A stretch of DNA of 11,013 nucleotides from Burkholderiales bacterium (GTDB taxonomy: Bacteria > Pseudomonadota > Gammaproteobacteria > Burkholderiales > SG8-39), in the NCBI GenBank assembly GCA_005777205.1, contig SXNB01000219.1:1-11013 (forward strand), written 5' to 3'. Positions 1 to 6,689 of this stretch are shown here, one piece after another (the first letter of the stretch is position 1; each line of letters begins with the position of its first letter). The notes under the pieces are model-generated. The model was not told the DNA's origin and searched no databases. It saw nothing but the letters and a program-made list of their open reading frames with translations. The translations under genes were made by a program, and so were the position numbers.

Positions 1-1
1 G

Positions 2-217
2 ATCCCGGCCGATGCCGCAGAGGCGATCCGGCGCGTCGCACGAGTCCTCAACATTGCCTGGGTGGAGTACGCGCTCGAACGGCCTGCGCGCATCATCTGC
101 CCGCGCAGCAGCCATTGCCCAATCGTCGGGCACTGCGAGGGCGTCATGCCCTCGCGCGCGCGCGAGATCACCGACGTGAGGCGGGAAATCGTTAGTCAGG
201 CCCGCCGGGCGCGCTAG
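2..217 (+). CDS. C-terminal fragment of an unidentified protein with a Cys-rich tail (5' end outside window)
   Basis: An open plus-strand frame enters from the left edge and ends at TAG (215-217), giving 71 residues with no start in the window. The visible part is a basic, probably helical stretch, then a short Cys segment, ICPRSSHCPIVGHC (three Cys each separated by five residues, with two His), then an Arg-rich tail. The Cys spacing could suit a metal or Fe-S site, but it does not match the endonuclease III pattern (C-x6-C-x2-C-x5-C) or any other motif I know. Codon use is GC-rich like the neighbours. It is separated from the sulfur operon by a 91-base gap containing a promoter candidate, so it is probably transcribed separately. 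I do not recognise the family. Confidence 0.5.
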   Translation: MPADAAEAIRRVARVLNIAWVEYALERPARIICPRSSHCPIVGHCEGVMPSRAREITDVRREIVSQARRAR

Positions 218-233
218 CGAGCTTTTTGTGCGG

Positions 234-248
234 CGCAGCATCGCTGCG
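234..248 (+). other. Short GC-rich hairpin in the gap upstream of the sulfur operon
   Basis: CGCAGC, loop ATC, GCTGCG form a perfect 6-bp stem. A TTTTT run (223-227) lies before the stem rather than after it, so this is not a canonical intrinsic terminator on either strand. It could still mark the transcript end of the preceding gene or be chance in GC-rich DNA. Confidence 0.25.
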
Positions 249-258
249 GCGGAAAGGA

Positions 259-285
259 TTGAAATTTAGATTTCTCTAATATATT
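259..285 (+). promoter_or_regulatory. Candidate sigma70-like promoter of the DsrE/sHdr operon
   Basis: This AT-rich island contrasts with the very GC-rich surroundings and is the only such island before the operon. TTGAAA (259-264) could serve as a -35 box. TATATT (280-285, 15-base spacer) or TAATAT (277-282, 12-base spacer) could serve as a -10 box. Both spacers are shorter than the usual 17, so the exact elements are uncertain. A strong ribosome binding site, GAGGAGGGG (295-303), and the first ATG (309) follow. The tight packing of the next ten genes makes this the likely main promoter. Confidence 0.45.
266..279. promoter_or_regulatory. Inverted repeat TTAGA-TTTC-TCTAA, candidate operator for the operon's ArsR-type regulator
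   Basis: A perfect 5-bp inverted repeat with a 4-base spacer overlaps the candidate -10 region. One further matching pair (263/282) lies outside it. A repressor bound here would block polymerase. AT-rich dyads over the promoter are typical targets of the SqrR/BigR group of ArsR proteins, and the gene for such a protein closes the same operon (7125-7475). I found no second copy in the window. The pairing with that regulator is inference. Confidence 0.5.
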
Positions 286-308
286 CTCCGTGCAGAGGAG
301 GGGCGAGC

Positions 309-686
309 ATGGCCAAGAAACTCATCATCGTCATGGCGAATACCGACCCGCGCAATGGCGAGGAGCTCGGCGCGCCGATCTTTCAGGCTTCGGTGGCCGC
401 AGCGATGGACTATGAGGTGGAGGTAATTTGCACCGCCACCTCGGGGCGCCTGATGAAGAAGGGCGTCGCCGAGAAACTGGTCGTGAAGGAGGGCTCGCCC
501 AAGACCGTCTACGACTTCATCAAGGATGCGCACGAAGCGGGGGCCAAGTTCTACTGCTGCTCGCCCAACCTGGACCTGTTCGACATGAAGGTCGAGGACC
601 TGATCCCGGAATGCTCGGGCATCGTCGGTGGCGCGCACCTGATCGAGGAGGTTATGGAAGGCGACAGCAAGGTGTTGACTTACTGA
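309..686 (+). CDS. dsrE: DsrE-family sulfur carrier (DsrE3 type)
   Basis: A 125-aa soluble cytoplasmic protein of the DsrE/DsrF-like fold. The N-terminal beta strand KKLIIVMAN is followed by the DPRNG segment and repeated alpha/beta units. Cys lie at 41, 83, 84 and 102; the adjacent pair in FYCCSPNLDLF sits at the position where DsrE3-type proteins carry their sulfur-binding Cys. Such proteins accept sulfane sulfur as a persulfide, pass it along relays that include TusA and rhodaneses, and commonly lie directly before shdrC1, as here. The context and the Cys pair favour the DsrE3C subgroup, but a tree would be needed to prove it. The ATG follows GAGGAGGGG at good spacing. It is the first gene of the operon, and one base separates its stop from the next ATG. 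Confidence 0.88.
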   Translation: MAKKLIIVMANTDPRNGEELGAPIFQASVAAAMDYEVEVICTATSGRLMKKGVAEKLVVKEGSPKTVYDFIKDAHEAGAKFYCCSPNLDLFDMKVEDLIPECSGIVGGAHLIEEVMEGDSKVLTY

Positions 687-687
687 C

Positions 688-1434
688 ATGTCACACTCGG
701 AAACGACGCGCGTCCAGACGATCATCGGCGACCCGGTCTCCGCCGGCGCGCCGCTGCCGCGCGCCAAGCTGGAGGAAATCTTCGCCGACATCCAGTCGGA
801 CCTGCGCTATGACCACGAACTGAACGGTTGCCTGAACTGCGGCATCTGCACCGCCACCTGTCCGGCGGCGCATTACTACGACTTCAGTCCGCGCGAAATC
901 GTCCAGTTGCTGTGGACCGAGAACCTCGAGGGCATCTACGACGCTATGCAGGAGAAGATCTGGGCCTGCGCCCAGTGCTATACCTGCGCTGCGCGCTGTC
1001 CGTTCGGCAACTCCCCCGGCGGACTGGTGATGCTGATGCGCGAGACCGCGATCAAGCACCAGATGGAATCGGCCAAGAACGTGCTGCGGCCGTTCAGCCG
1101 CGTCATGCTCAAGCTCATCTCCACCGGCAACCAGCTCTCGCCGGACATGATCAACAAGGATCACTTCGCCGACTGGGGGCCGAACATCTCCAAGGTGGAG
1201 GCGCCGCTCAAGCTATTGCGCCGCGCGATCCCGATGCCGACGCTGAACACCACCTCGACGTCCTGGGAGGTGAACCTGAAGACTTCGGTGGAGCTCTACA
1301 CCATCTGGGAGATGACCGGGGTGCTCGGGCAACTGGAAGGGATCGACGAGAACCTGTTCGACGTGATCACAGACATCATGGATGAGAAGCGCGAGGACTG
1401 GAAGGACTACCTCGCCGACCAGGAAGACGCCTGA
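688..1434 (+). CDS. shdrC1: sHdr complex subunit C1, [4Fe-4S] electron-transfer protein
   Basis: A 248-aa HdrC-like iron-sulfur protein. Two classical CxxCxxCxxxCP motifs bind [4Fe-4S] clusters: Cys 48, 51, 54, 58 (GCLNCGICTATCP) and Cys 94, 97, 100, 104 (ACAQCYTCAARCP). The remainder is a helical scaffold. In the sHdr complex the C subunits should move electrons between the HdrB catalytic sites and the HdrA flavin. It is cytoplasmic, with no signal peptide or membrane helix. The ATG lies one base after the previous stop with only a weak AAGG upstream, so translation is probably coupled. Its own stop overlaps the strong Shine-Dalgarno of the next gene. Assignment as C1 rather than C2 rests on gene order. 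All eight cluster ligands are intact. Confidence 0.93.
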   Translation: MSHSETTRVQTIIGDPVSAGAPLPRAKLEEIFADIQSDLRYDHELNGCLNCGICTATCPAAHYYDFSPREIVQLLWTENLEGIYDAMQEKIWACAQCYTCAARCPFGNSPGGLVMLMRETAIKHQMESAKNVLRPFSRVMLKLISTGNQLSPDMINKDHFADWGPNISKVEAPLKLLRRAIPMPTLNTTSTSWEVNLKTSVELYTIWEMTGVLGQLEGIDENLFDVITDIMDEKREDWKDYLADQEDA

Positions 1435-1444
1435 GGAGGCAGCA

Positions 1445-2794
1445 ATGACGGACAAGACAAATGAACGATTCACGGGCCACGGCGCCGAATGGCGCGACTC
1501 CAACCTGAGCACCACGGAGGCGAAGATCGCCACCTCCTGGGTGGAGCTGAAGGTCGACAAGCGATCGATGCTCACGCAGAAGGACCGCGTCGAGGATGTG
1601 CGCGACGCGATGTGGGACCTGGAGAAAGACGGCGAAATTGTCGTCCATCGCGTCTCGGACGATCACCAGCCGGTGATGGTGAAGACGCTATACGGCTGGG
1701 ACAAGAAGATCCCGACCACCCGCCTGTGGCACCACAAGTCCTGCGGCCAGTGCGGCAACATTCCGGGTTACCCGGCGTCCCTCCTGTGGCTCATGAACCG
1801 CATGGACATCGAGTACCTAGACGAGACCGACCAGACCTCTTGCACCGCCTGGAACTACCACGGCTCGGGCATCGGCAACCTGGAGAGCCTGGCCGCGGTG
1901 TTCCTGCGCAACTTTCATCAGGCCTACGTGGCGGCGAAGGCGCAGGGGCTGCCGGAGTCCTACTACTACCCCCTGGTTCACTGCGGCACTTCGTTCGGCA
2001 ATTACAAGGAAGTGCGTTCGTACCTCATCCAATCGGCCAAGCTGCGCGAGCGGGTGCGCGCCATCCTCGGCAAGCTCGGGCGCCTGGTAGACGGCAAGCT
2101 GCTGATACCCGAGGAGGTGGTGCACTACTCCGAATGGCTGCACGTGATGCGCGAGCGCATCGCAGGCATGCGGGAAATCGACTGTAGCCAGGTCCGCGCC
2201 ACCATCCACCCGGCCTGCCATGTCTACAAGATGGTGCCAGCCGACGCGATCTACGACGACAACATCAACGGCGGCAACCGCCTGGCGGTATCCACCGGGG
2301 TCATGCAGGCGCTGGGCGCGCAGGTAATCGACTACTCCACCTGGTACGACTGCTGCGGCTTTGGCTTCCGCCACATCATCTCCGAGCGCGAGTTCACGCG
2401 CTCCTTCGCCATCGACCGCAAGATCCGGGTCGCGGTCGAAGAGGCGCGGGCGGACGTCATGATCGGCCATGACACCGGCTGCATCACCACCCTGGACAAG
2501 AACCAGTGGATCAGCAAGTCGGGCCCCAAGCCGGTGGAACTGGCGGTACTGGCCGACTGCCAGTTCGCGGCGCTCGCTTGCGGCGCGCATCCCTACAAGA
2601 TCGTGCAGTCGCACTGGCATGCCTCGCCCACCGAGACCCTGATGGAGAAGATGGGCATCGACTGGGAAGCGAAAAAGGCCGAGTTCGTCGCCTACCTTGA
2701 GGAGATCAAGACCGGCAAACCAGATAACCTCTACGACCCGCGCCGCATGATCACCTCCGGCCCGGGCTACATTCCCCTCAAGGCGGTGTCATGA
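1445..2794 (+). CDS. shdrB1: sHdr complex subunit B1, CCG-domain protein
   Basis: A 449-aa HdrB-like protein. I chose the ATG at 1445 because GAGGAGG (1433-1439) sits at ideal spacing. The frame is open further upstream, but that part overlaps shdrC1. HdrB subunits hold non-cubane [4Fe-4S] clusters in CCG domains and perform the thiol/disulfide chemistry; in sHdr they are thought to act on sulfane sulfur. Here the second half keeps C258, the pair C303-C304 (DCCGFGF) and C346. The last motif reads DTGC, so DxxC replaces the usual CxxC. The first half is degenerate: C100-x2-C103, C133 without a partner, and C180. An N-terminal region of about 90 residues precedes the first Cys. Divergent first CCG motifs fit B1 rather than B2. 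Its stop overlaps the start of shdrA (ATGA). Confidence 0.92.
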   Translation: MTDKTNERFTGHGAEWRDSNLSTTEAKIATSWVELKVDKRSMLTQKDRVEDVRDAMWDLEKDGEIVVHRVSDDHQPVMVKTLYGWDKKIPTTRLWHHKSCGQCGNIPGYPASLLWLMNRMDIEYLDETDQTSCTAWNYHGSGIGNLESLAAVFLRNFHQAYVAAKAQGLPESYYYPLVHCGTSFGNYKEVRSYLIQSAKLRERVRAILGKLGRLVDGKLLIPEEVVHYSEWLHVMRERIAGMREIDCSQVRATIHPACHVYKMVPADAIYDDNINGGNRLAVSTGVMQALGAQVIDYSTWYDCCGFGFRHIISEREFTRSFAIDRKIRVAVEEARADVMIGHDTGCITTLDKNQWISKSGPKPVELAVLADCQFAALACGAHPYKIVQSHWHASPTETLMEKMGIDWEAKKAEFVAYLEEIKTGKPDNLYDPRRMITSGPGYIPLKAVS

Positions 2795-3828
2795 GCAAAC
2801 CAGTCCTGATCGTGGGCGCCGGCCCCGCTGGCCTTGCCGCCGCAGGCGCCCTAGCGGGCGCCGGGCAGAGCGTGGTGCTGGTGGACAAGGAATCGAGGCT
2901 GGGGGGCGCGCCCATCCTGTCGGGCTACGCCAAGCTGGTGCCCTCCGGCGAGTGGGCGAAGGACGCCATCGGCGGCATGGTGCGGCGGGTCGAGCAGGAC
3001 GCGCTGGTTACCGTAAGGACCGGCGCGCGGGTGGAGAAGTTCGAGGGCGAGCCAGGGAGCTTCCGCGCCACGCTGTCGGACGGCTCGAGCGTCGAGGCGG
3101 GCGCGGCAATCCTTGCCACTGGCTTCACGCACTTCGACTCGGTGAACAAGCCCGAGTGGGGCTTCGGCACCTTCCCCGACGTGGTGACCACGACGCAGGT
3201 GGAGCAGATGATGTCGTCGGGCCGCGGCGTGCGCTGCCCGTCGGACGGGCGTAAGCCTCAGCGCGTTGCGATCCTGCTTTGCGTGGGCTCCCGCGACCGG
3301 CAGATCGGGCGCGAATGGTGCTCCAAGATCTGCTGCACGGTGTCCTGCAACATCGCCATGGAGATTCGCGAGGAACTGCCGGACTGCCATGTCTACATCT
3401 ACTACATGGACATTCGCACCTACGGCCTGAACGAGACCTACTACTGGAAGAGCCAGGAGGAGTTCAAGGTCAAGTACATTAAGGCACGGATCGCCGAGGT
3501 TACTTCCGACGGCCAGAAGCTGATCGTCAAGGGCGAGGACACGCTGGTGAAGCGCCCGATCACTATCCCGTTCGACATGGTGGTGCACGCCATCGGCATG
3601 GACCCGAACGTGGATAACAAGTCCATTGCCGGCGTGTTCGGCGTTAGCCTGCAGGAGCACGGCCACATCGCACGCGGCAGCTACGGCACGAGCGGCGCCA
3701 CCTCACGCCCGGGCGTGTTCGTCGCTGGCGCCGCCACCGGGCCGGAGACCATCGACGATTCGATCGCGCAGGGCAACGCAGCGGCGATGGCGGCGTTCGC
3801 GATGGTCCACCAGAAGGCCGCGGCCTGA
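2791..3828 (+). CDS. shdrA: sHdr complex subunit A, FAD/[4Fe-4S] protein
   Basis: A 345-aa HdrA-like flavoprotein, the hub of the complex. The N-terminal dinucleotide fold begins with VLIVGAGPAGLAAAGA and continues to an acidic strand end at VLVDKE. A C-terminal flavin segment, VAGAATGPETIDDS (311-324), follows. Between them is the Cys-rich segment with C164, C177, C181, C182, C186 and C199 (EWCSKICCTVSCN), which supplies the [4Fe-4S] cluster ligands of HdrA. It lacks the extra ferredoxin domains and inserts of methanogen HdrA, and this short length is normal for the sulfur-oxidiser version. It probably accepts electrons from substrate oxidation and passes them through the C subunits. Start ATG overlaps the shdrB1 stop, which implies translational coupling. 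Cytoplasmic. Confidence 0.94.
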   Translation: MSKPVLIVGAGPAGLAAAGALAGAGQSVVLVDKESRLGGAPILSGYAKLVPSGEWAKDAIGGMVRRVEQDALVTVRTGARVEKFEGEPGSFRATLSDGSSVEAGAAILATGFTHFDSVNKPEWGFGTFPDVVTTTQVEQMMSSGRGVRCPSDGRKPQRVAILLCVGSRDRQIGREWCSKICCTVSCNIAMEIREELPDCHVYIYYMDIRTYGLNETYYWKSQEEFKVKYIKARIAEVTSDGQKLIVKGEDTLVKRPITIPFDMVVHAIGMDPNVDNKSIAGVFGVSLQEHGHIARGSYGTSGATSRPGVFVAGAATGPETIDDSIAQGNAAAMAAFAMVHQKAAA

Positions 3829-3831
3829 GGC

Positions 3832-4653
3832 ATGGCAAGCGCCCAGCCCGTCGTCCGGACCGACCGGCCGCAGCTCGAGCTCTCCGGGCCGAAGCTGAGG
3901 CTGTCGTTCGAGGCGCTGGTGTCGCGCGCCGAGGAGCAGGGCGGCGTCGAGGCTTTTGTCGCCGGGCTCAAACTCAAGTCCACGCTGTTCCGCAATGCCC
4001 TCGCGGGCCCGCTGGACCTCGCGACCCTGAGGACGCTGTGCGCACACATGGCCACCGTCCGGCGGCGCGCGGGCCCCTACCTTGAGCCGGACGCGTCTGA
4101 CGCGTTTCACGCGCGTATCGAGCGGCTGATCGAGGGGCGCGAGGACACCAGCACGGCAGATGCGCGCATCGCACGCTTCTGCGCCGAGTTCCCGCAGGAC
4201 CGCGACCACCGCTGGGTGCGCGACCTCGCGGCCGAACTGCTGCACTATGCCGACCCCGAACGCTATCCGCTGATGCAGCGCTGGGTCTGGGACACGCGCG
4301 CCAACACCGGCGTCCTGCGCGAGATCTGGCATGGCGAGAACGTGGACCACATCACCATCGGCGTACCGGACGGGTACGCCACCTTCCTCGTCCTGCGAGA
4401 GGAATTGGCGCAGTACCTGGCGACGAACGGGGTGTTCCGCGACGTCCTGTTCTATGTCGATGTGCTGACGGCGCAGGTCTACGCCGACTACATCAGCGAA
4501 CGCGGCGGCACCTACCTGCGCACGGACTTCGCCACGCCCGAGGATCCGATGCTGCACACGCGGCGCATACTCGGCCTGGACGGGGTGGACGCCTCGGGCC
4601 GCACGCGCCTGAAGGCAAGCGACGGTACGGCCGTGGTGGTGGAGGCGAACTGA
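3832..4653 (+). CDS. shdrH: Conserved protein of unknown function between shdrA and shdrC2 (shdrH position)
   Basis: A 273-aa soluble protein with no signal peptide, no membrane helix and no motif of a known enzyme. It occupies the slot between A and C2 where sHdr clusters carry a hypothetical gene; I use the symbol on that positional basis. It has only two Cys (70 and 117), so it is not an Fe-S protein. A Trp/Tyr-rich central stretch, HYADPERYPLMQRWVWD (about 138-154), and an aromatic segment with YVDVLTAQVYADYI (208-221) look like conserved core elements. The ATG comes three bases after the shdrA stop, with GAGG too close to be a good ribosome site, so coupled translation is likely. It may be an assembly or structural partner of the complex, which is inference only. 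Confidence 0.85.
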   Translation: MASAQPVVRTDRPQLELSGPKLRLSFEALVSRAEEQGGVEAFVAGLKLKSTLFRNALAGPLDLATLRTLCAHMATVRRRAGPYLEPDASDAFHARIERLIEGREDTSTADARIARFCAEFPQDRDHRWVRDLAAELLHYADPERYPLMQRWVWDTRANTGVLREIWHGENVDHITIGVPDGYATFLVLREELAQYLATNGVFRDVLFYVDVLTAQVYADYISERGGTYLRTDFATPEDPMLHTRRILGLDGVDASGRTRLKASDGTAVVVEAN

Positions 4654-4654
4654 C

Positions 4655-5395
4655 ATGGCGATCCACGAGAAGTCGCTCATTCGGCCGGAGAACCTGAAGG
4701 TCCAGGACAAGGTGGTGGTGGACGGCGTCGACGTTTCCGGCCACTGGAGCACGTTCATCCAGTCGCGCGTCGTCACCGACTACAACGAGGCGTTGGAGGA
4801 GGAGATCGCGGCGCTGCCGGGTGGCGAGCACATCCATCGCTGCTGGCAGTGCGGCTCCTGCACCAATTCCTGCACCGTGAACGCGCTCAACCCGGACTTC
4901 AACCCGCGCTACTGGATCTACCTGATCCGCACCGGCATGGAATCCGAGCTGCTGCGCGACAAGGACATCATCTGGCAGTGCGTGTCGTGCAACAAGTGCA
5001 CCTATGCCTGCCCGCGCGACGTGGAGCCCGAGGGCGTGATGAAGGCCACCGCGCACTGGCTGGAACTGAAGGGCCACACGCAGAAGTCGAAGTCGACTTT
5101 GTTCGACGAGGAGTTCACCGAACAGGTCATCGCCACCGGCAAGATTGAGGAGGGCCGCATCATCCGCAACTTCTTCGCCCGCACCGGCCAGCCGCTGCTG
5201 CAGGACTGGCTGGTCGAGATGGCGAAGCGCGTCGCGCGCCGCCTGCCGTTCAAGCAGGGCCTGATGATGGGCTGGGCGACCCTCTTCCGGCCGCGCACGC
5301 GCAAGTGGGCGAAGGCCTCGGCGGCGTTGAGCGAGTACGTCCATGAGCAGGAGCAGCGCAACCGCAAGGCGTTGCGCATCGAGGAGCGTGCATGA
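4655..5395 (+). CDS. shdrC2: sHdr complex subunit C2, [4Fe-4S] electron-transfer protein
   Basis: The second HdrC-like protein, 246 aa. Two CxxCxxCxxxC motifs are intact: C63, C66, C69, C73 (CWQCGSCTNSC) and C109, C112, C115, C119 (CVSCNKCTYACP). The first lacks the usual Pro after its fourth Cys. About 60 residues precede the first motif, longer than in C1, and the C-terminal third is basic and helical. It should form an electron path with B2, mirroring the C1-B1 pair. The ATG lies one base after the shdrH stop with GGAGG (4641-4645) upstream. The stop overlaps the shdrB2 start. Cytoplasmic. Confidence 0.93.
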   Translation: MAIHEKSLIRPENLKVQDKVVVDGVDVSGHWSTFIQSRVVTDYNEALEEEIAALPGGEHIHRCWQCGSCTNSCTVNALNPDFNPRYWIYLIRTGMESELLRDKDIIWQCVSCNKCTYACPRDVEPEGVMKATAHWLELKGHTQKSKSTLFDEEFTEQVIATGKIEEGRIIRNFFARTGQPLLQDWLVEMAKRVARRLPFKQGLMMGWATLFRPRTRKWAKASAALSEYVHEQEQRNRKALRIEERA

Positions 5396-6318
5396 AGCCG
5401 GAGTACCAGAAGGTCGCCTACTACCCCGGTTGCGCGCTCGAAGGCACTGGCCACGCCTACAACGCCTCCACCAAGGCCGTGGGCAAGGCCTTGGGCCTTG
5501 AGCTGGACGAGGTCAAGGACTGGAACTGCTGCGGCGCGATGGAAGTAAAGAACGTGGACCCGAAGGTGCAGACTTACTTGTCCTCGCGCGTGATGTCGAT
5601 CGCCGCGCACGAGATGAACGCCAAGGTGGTGATGGCGCCCTGCAACGGCTGCTACCACAACCTGAAGAAGGCCGAGTACGACCTCGCCAACGACGAGGCC
5701 TCGCGCCAGACCGTGGACCGGATCTCGAAGAAGGCCGGGCATGAGACCTACCAGGCCGGGAGCCTGGAGACCATCCACGCCCTGGACTGGATCAAAGACG
5801 GGATCGGCGAGGAGGAGCTCAAGCGCCGCCTGAAGGGCTCGCTCAAGGGCCTGAAGGTGGCCAACTATTACGGCTGCATGTACACGCGGCCGCGCCACAT
5901 CTTTCCAGAGAAGGACCAGGGCCCGGGCAGCGAATCCACCTCGCAGCCGCACTTTATGGACGACCTGCTCGCCGCGGCCGGCGCCGAGAACGTGGATTTT
6001 CCTCTGAAGACCGCCTGCTGCGGCGGCGCGCACACGCTCTCGGACAGCGACACTTCCACGAAGTTGGTGCTCAACATCCTGCAGGCCGCCGAGGCCGCGG
6101 GCGCGGACGTGATCGCCACCGAGTGCCCGACCTGCCATTCGGGGCTGGAGATGCACCAGGTGCGCGCGGAGAAGGTGCTGGGCACGAAGACGAAAGTGCG
6201 CATGCTGTACTTCACGCAGCTGCTTGGCGTTGCGCTGGGCGTCAGCCCGCGCAAGCTCGGGGTGCACGAAAACGTGTCCGACGGTCTGGCGCTGCTCAAG
6301 GAAAGGGGCATCGCTTGA
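5392..6318 (+). CDS. shdrB2: sHdr complex subunit B2, twin CCG-domain protein
   Basis: A 308-aa HdrB-like protein with two complete CCG motifs. The first is C14-x31-C46C47-x36-C84-x2-C87 and the second is C162-x46-C209C210-x34-C245-x2-C248. These match the pattern that binds non-cubane [4Fe-4S] clusters in heterodisulfide reductase HdrB, except for the longer first gap in the second motif. With both sites intact, unlike B1, this is the best candidate for the main catalytic subunit of the complex. GAGGAGCG precedes the ATG, which overlaps the shdrC2 stop as ATGA. Its TGA overlaps the TTG start of the next small gene. Confidence 0.95.
   Translation: MKPEYQKVAYYPGCALEGTGHAYNASTKAVGKALGLELDEVKDWNCCGAMEVKNVDPKVQTYLSSRVMSIAAHEMNAKVVMAPCNGCYHNLKKAEYDLANDEASRQTVDRISKKAGHETYQAGSLETIHALDWIKDGIGEEELKRRLKGSLKGLKVANYYGCMYTRPRHIFPEKDQGPGSESTSQPHFMDDLLAAAGAENVDFPLKTACCGGAHTLSDSDTSTKLVLNILQAAEAAGADVIATECPTCHSGLEMHQVRAEKVLGTKTKVRMLYFTQLLGVALGVSPRKLGVHENVSDGLALLKERGIA
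6298..6308 (+). promoter_or_regulatory. Ribosome binding site that supports the TTG start at 6315
   Basis: The purine run AAGGAAAGGGG lies inside the end of shdrB2 and ends six bases before TTG (6315-6317). TTG overlaps the shdrB2 stop as TTGA. No ATG or GTG start with comparable support lies nearby in this frame. Confidence 0.55.
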
Positions 6319-6689
6319 CCGCTGCCAGGGAGGCGCTGCTTGCTCGCGCGGAGGCGGTTCTGGAGGAATGGGTGCGTGCGCGCGGCGAGGCGCCGACACA
6401 GGAAACGGTCGAAACATTTCGTCTGCTCGCGCTGCACCGCCAGGGCGCGCGCGGGGTGCCCAGCTTCAACGCCTGCCGGGAAACCTGCCGCGAGGTCGCG
6501 TACCACTACAATCTGCTTGGCGAGAAAGGCGGCGCGGACGGGCCCCTGGAGTCAATGATGGAGATGGTGGTCCGCCACCTGGAACTGTTCGTGCGCGGCA
6601 AGATGGAAGTGGAGGGCCTGGGCGATTTCTGCTGCGCCTCGCGCCCGGTGCGACAATCATCCGCACTGGAGGAAAGACCGAATGGCTAA
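6315..6689 (+). CDS. Small Cys-containing protein of unknown function between shdrB2 and lbpA (TTG start)
   Basis: A 124-aa protein. The frame is open further upstream, but that part lies over shdrB2 and is a shadow. TTG at 6315 overlaps the shdrB2 stop and has a good purine-rich ribosome site, so I take it as the start. The 3' end overlaps the ATG of lbpA by eight bases. The protein looks helical. It has a CxxxC pair followed by His and Tyr (NACRETCREVAYHYN, C54, C58, H64), and near the C-terminus an adjacent Cys pair (GDFCCASRP, C106-C107). Four Cys in 124 residues next to sHdr genes suggests sulfur transfer, redox or metal binding. I recognise no family. Being locked between two sHdr genes makes it almost certainly expressed with them. 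Confidence 0.8.
   Translation: MTAAREALLARAEAVLEEWVRARGEAPTQETVETFRLLALHRQGARGVPSFNACRETCREVAYHYNLLGEKGGADGPLESMMEMVVRHLELFVRGKMEVEGLGDFCCASRPVRQSSALEERPNG

Noticed and set aside
223..248. Intrinsic terminator before the operon
   Set aside because: The T-run precedes the hairpin and no T-run follows it, so the arrangement is wrong for a plus-strand terminator; on the minus strand the run becomes A.
1382..1444. Upstream extension of shdrB1 from the ATG at 1382
   Set aside because: It overlaps shdrC1 and lacks a ribosome site, while the ATG at 1445 has GAGGAGG at ideal spacing.
3703..4776. 357-codon minus-strand open frame across shdrH
   Set aside because: It shows no recognisable domain and low-complexity Arg/Ala/Val composition. 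The opposing shdrH frame fits the operon order and spacing.
6123..6314. Upstream extension of the small Cys protein frame
   Set aside because: This part lies wholly within shdrB2 and reads as low-complexity Ala/Gly/Arg sequence. The TTG at 6315 with its ribosome site is the better start.
5002..6417. 471-codon open frame on the minus strand across shdrC2 and shdrB2
   Set aside because: It is a shadow frame, rich in His, Arg, Ala, Leu and Val with no domain, lying antisense to two clear FeS/CCG proteins with intact motifs.
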